The notes under the pieces: model-generated
The model's database searches: none
Told to the model about the DNA's origin: nothing
The model's input: the letters and a program-made list of their open reading frames with translations, nothing else
NCBI GenBank assembly: GCA_900552915.1
Contig: USBS01000036.1
Coordinates: 1 to 15,530 of the forward strand
Reading direction: 5' to 3'
From: an uncultured Sutterella sp.
GTDB taxonomy: Bacteria > Pseudomonadota > Gammaproteobacteria > Burkholderiales > Burkholderiaceae_F
DNA: 15,530 nucleotides
Position numbers and translations under genes: made by a program
Part shown: positions 14,681-15,530 of the stretch, piece after piece
Numbering within the stretch: position 1 is the stretch's first letter
Layout: each line of letters begins with the position of its first letter

Positions 14681-15213
14681 AGATAGAAGATGATGAGCGG
14701 CAGCTCAAACGCCACACCAAAGCCGATCATAAAGAGCAGCTCCATGTTGACGTAGTTCTCCAGGTCGGGCAGCGCCGTAGCGACGGCCGAGGTCTCGCCG
14801 ATGAGCCACTCAAAGCCCGCCGGGATGATGATGAAATAGCAGAAGATGGCACCCAGGAAGAACAGCACCGTCGAGGCGAGCACCGTGGGCACGACCCACT
14901 TGCGCTCGTTGGGGCGCAGCGCCGGCAGGAAAAATGCCAGGATCTGCCAGATGATCATGGGCGTGCACATGACCACGGCCATCTTGATGGCCAGCGAGAA
15001 GCGCAGGCCAAAGCCGCCGAGTGTGGTGGTGATGTAGAACTTACCGTCCGGCACAAACGAGCGGATGGGGTCTTCCAGGATATCGAGCACCACGGGCGTG
15101 GCAAAGTACAGCACGATGGCGGCGGCAAACACCGACACGACCACAATGGTCAGGCGGCGACGGAGCTCTCCCAAGTGATCGAAGAGCGGCATACGAGCAG
15201 GTCCGATAGGCAT
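14287..15213 (-). CDS. tatC: Chimeric ORF: TatC helices 1-4 fused to AssT C-terminus
   Basis: A 308-residue frame made of two unrelated halves. Residues 1-about 180 are TatC, the core of the twin-arginine translocase: FDHLGELRRRL (11-21), the PMIIWQILAFFLPALRPNERKWVVP block (85-109) with the conserved Glu of PAL..NER, and FGVAFELPL (165-173), giving membrane helices 1-4. Helices 5 and 6 are missing. From residue about 178 on the sequence is the C-terminal end of a periplasmic arylsulfate sulfotransferase. The join is seamless and in frame near 14674. After TatC helix 4 the chain would be cytoplasmic, whereas AssT acts in the periplasm, so a working fusion is implausible. TatC style (MPIGPARMPLFDHLGEL) resembles Coriobacteriia. 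The start ATG 15213 overlaps the stop of the upstream gene by one base (TAATG). Most likely an artefactual join. Confidence 0.85.
   Translation of the reverse strand: MPIGPARMPLFDHLGELRRRLTIVVVSVFAAAIVLYFATPVVLDILEDPIRSFVPDGKFYITTTLGGFGLRFSLAIKMAVVMCTPMIIWQILAFFLPALRPNERKWVVPTVLASTVLFFLGAIFCYFIIIPAGFEWLIGETSAVATALPDLENYVNMELLFMIGFGVAFELPLIIFYLSVFDNGDARGMEQPPMPEMKYSRAVVYKIDQKKMTVEQVWEYGKDRGHEWYSPVTSLTEYYPDKNSVFVYSATAGASFNFKTGAFESAPNPFINEFKWGEKDPAVEIQLHNTSGYQAMPVDLNMAFNPKK
14668..14690. other. Junction of two unrelated sequences
   Basis: Within the codons for YLSVFDNGD the frame passes from the end of TatC helix 4 to the AssT FDNGD motif. Both families could plausibly share the few codons for LSVF, so the exact base cannot be fixed; the break lies within roughly 20 bases. 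Confidence 0.8.
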
Positions 15214-15530
15214 TACTCATCGCCTCCCTTCGGGGCGTCGGCGGCAGCAGTCTCGGCAGCGTCCTCGGCCTCGAGCTCGCGAGCGAGCTGGTCGACGACG
15301 GCCTTGCGCTTGCGGGGACGACGGGCGTAGAGGTCAGCCGTCGTGGGCTCTGCCGGCTCGGGCTCGGGCTCTGCAGCAGGCTCGGGCTCGACGGCAGGCT
15401 CGGCGGCAGCGGCAGGCTCGGCCTCGGCACCCTCGGCCTCGGACTCCTCAGCAGCACCCTCGCCCTCGGCGGCAGCCTCGCTTGCGGCCTTCTCGGCGGC
15501 AAGACGGGCGCGGCGCTCGGCAAAGGTCTC
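15213..15530 (-). CDS. C-terminal tail of gene upstream of tatC, probably TatA/TatB (partial)
   Basis: An open frame entering from the window edge, 105 residues to a TAA that shares its last base with the tatC start (TAATG). It is low-complexity and strongly acidic: repeated Ala-Glu and Pro-Glu runs (residues 1-63), then a basic patch YARRPRKRKAVVDQLARELE and a final acidic stretch ending KGGDE. No membrane helix is visible because the N-terminus is outside. Position directly before tatC, translational coupling, and the known acidic extended tails of actinobacterial TatA/TatB proteins suggest a Tat subunit; the sequence itself does not prove it. Codons are rich in GAG, GCC and CTC, consistent with a high-GC actinobacterium rather than the genome to the left. 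Confidence 0.6.
   Translation of the reverse strand, partial: ETFAERRARLAAEKAASEAAAEGEGAAEESEAEGAEAEPAAAAEPAVEPEPAAEPEPEPAEPTTADLYARRPRKRKAVVDQLARELEAEDAAETAAADAPKGGDE

Noticed and set aside
14227..15330. Plus-strand open frame of 367 codons across AssT/TatC
   Set aside because: Antisense to clear TatC and AssT sequence and rich in His/Arg/Asp as expected from complementing high-GC codons; it spans the chimeric junction, so it cannot be a conserved gene.
1..15530. CRISPR array, defence island or insertion sequence ends
   Set aside because: No regularly spaced direct repeats, no cas or defence-type proteins, and no matched terminal inverted repeats with target duplication were seen.

Overview
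The window reads as a Gram-negative chromosome from a Sutterellaceae-like betaproteobacterium (gut Burkholderiales), with a foreign stretch at the right end. The placement is an inference. It rests on outer-membrane autotransporters carrying the extended signal peptide seen in beta- and gammaproteobacteria, an AssT-type sulfotransferase C-terminus, and the style of the housekeeping proteins. Nearly every gene lies on the minus strand, so transcription runs from high to low coordinates.

Region 1 (about 150-3550) is a tightly packed operon. mobB, moeA, moaD and moaE serve the late steps of molybdenum cofactor synthesis. They are followed by crcB (fluoride channel) and a small secreted LprI/DUF1311-like protein. 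Junctions overlap or are a few bases apart (14-nt overlap mobB/moeA, ATGA overlap moaE/crcB). The 151 bases left of the last gene show nothing I recognise.

Region 2 (3550-4800) holds rplS (ribosomal protein L19), standing alone between terminators rather than behind trmD, then a small unrecognised ORF with a CxxC motif, then the structured 3' untranslated region and strong terminator of the first autotransporter.

Region 3 (4800-13200) is dominated by two related autotransporters of 1400 and 1225 residues. Each has an extended signal peptide, a beta-helical passenger with FxxN and GGA[I/V] motifs like the chlamydial Pmp proteins, and a C-terminal beta-barrel ending in Phe. The first has a run of ten G between a perfect -35 box (TTGACA) and a weak -10 box, the layout of a phase-variable promoter. 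A gene remnant and a plus-strand terminator lie between the two.

Region 4 (13200-14680) holds a MarR-family regulator and the C-terminal third of an arylsulfate sulfotransferase (AssT) with its own terminator.

Region 5 (about 14680-15530) has the first four membrane helices of TatC and, overlapping its start by one base, the acidic tail of an upstream gene, probably TatA/TatB. This part looks actinobacterial (Coriobacteriia-like). TatC runs in frame straight into AssT in the middle of one ORF. I judge this a chimeric join (assembly or library artefact) more likely than a real fusion; sequence right of about 14680 should not be attributed to the same genome without checking.
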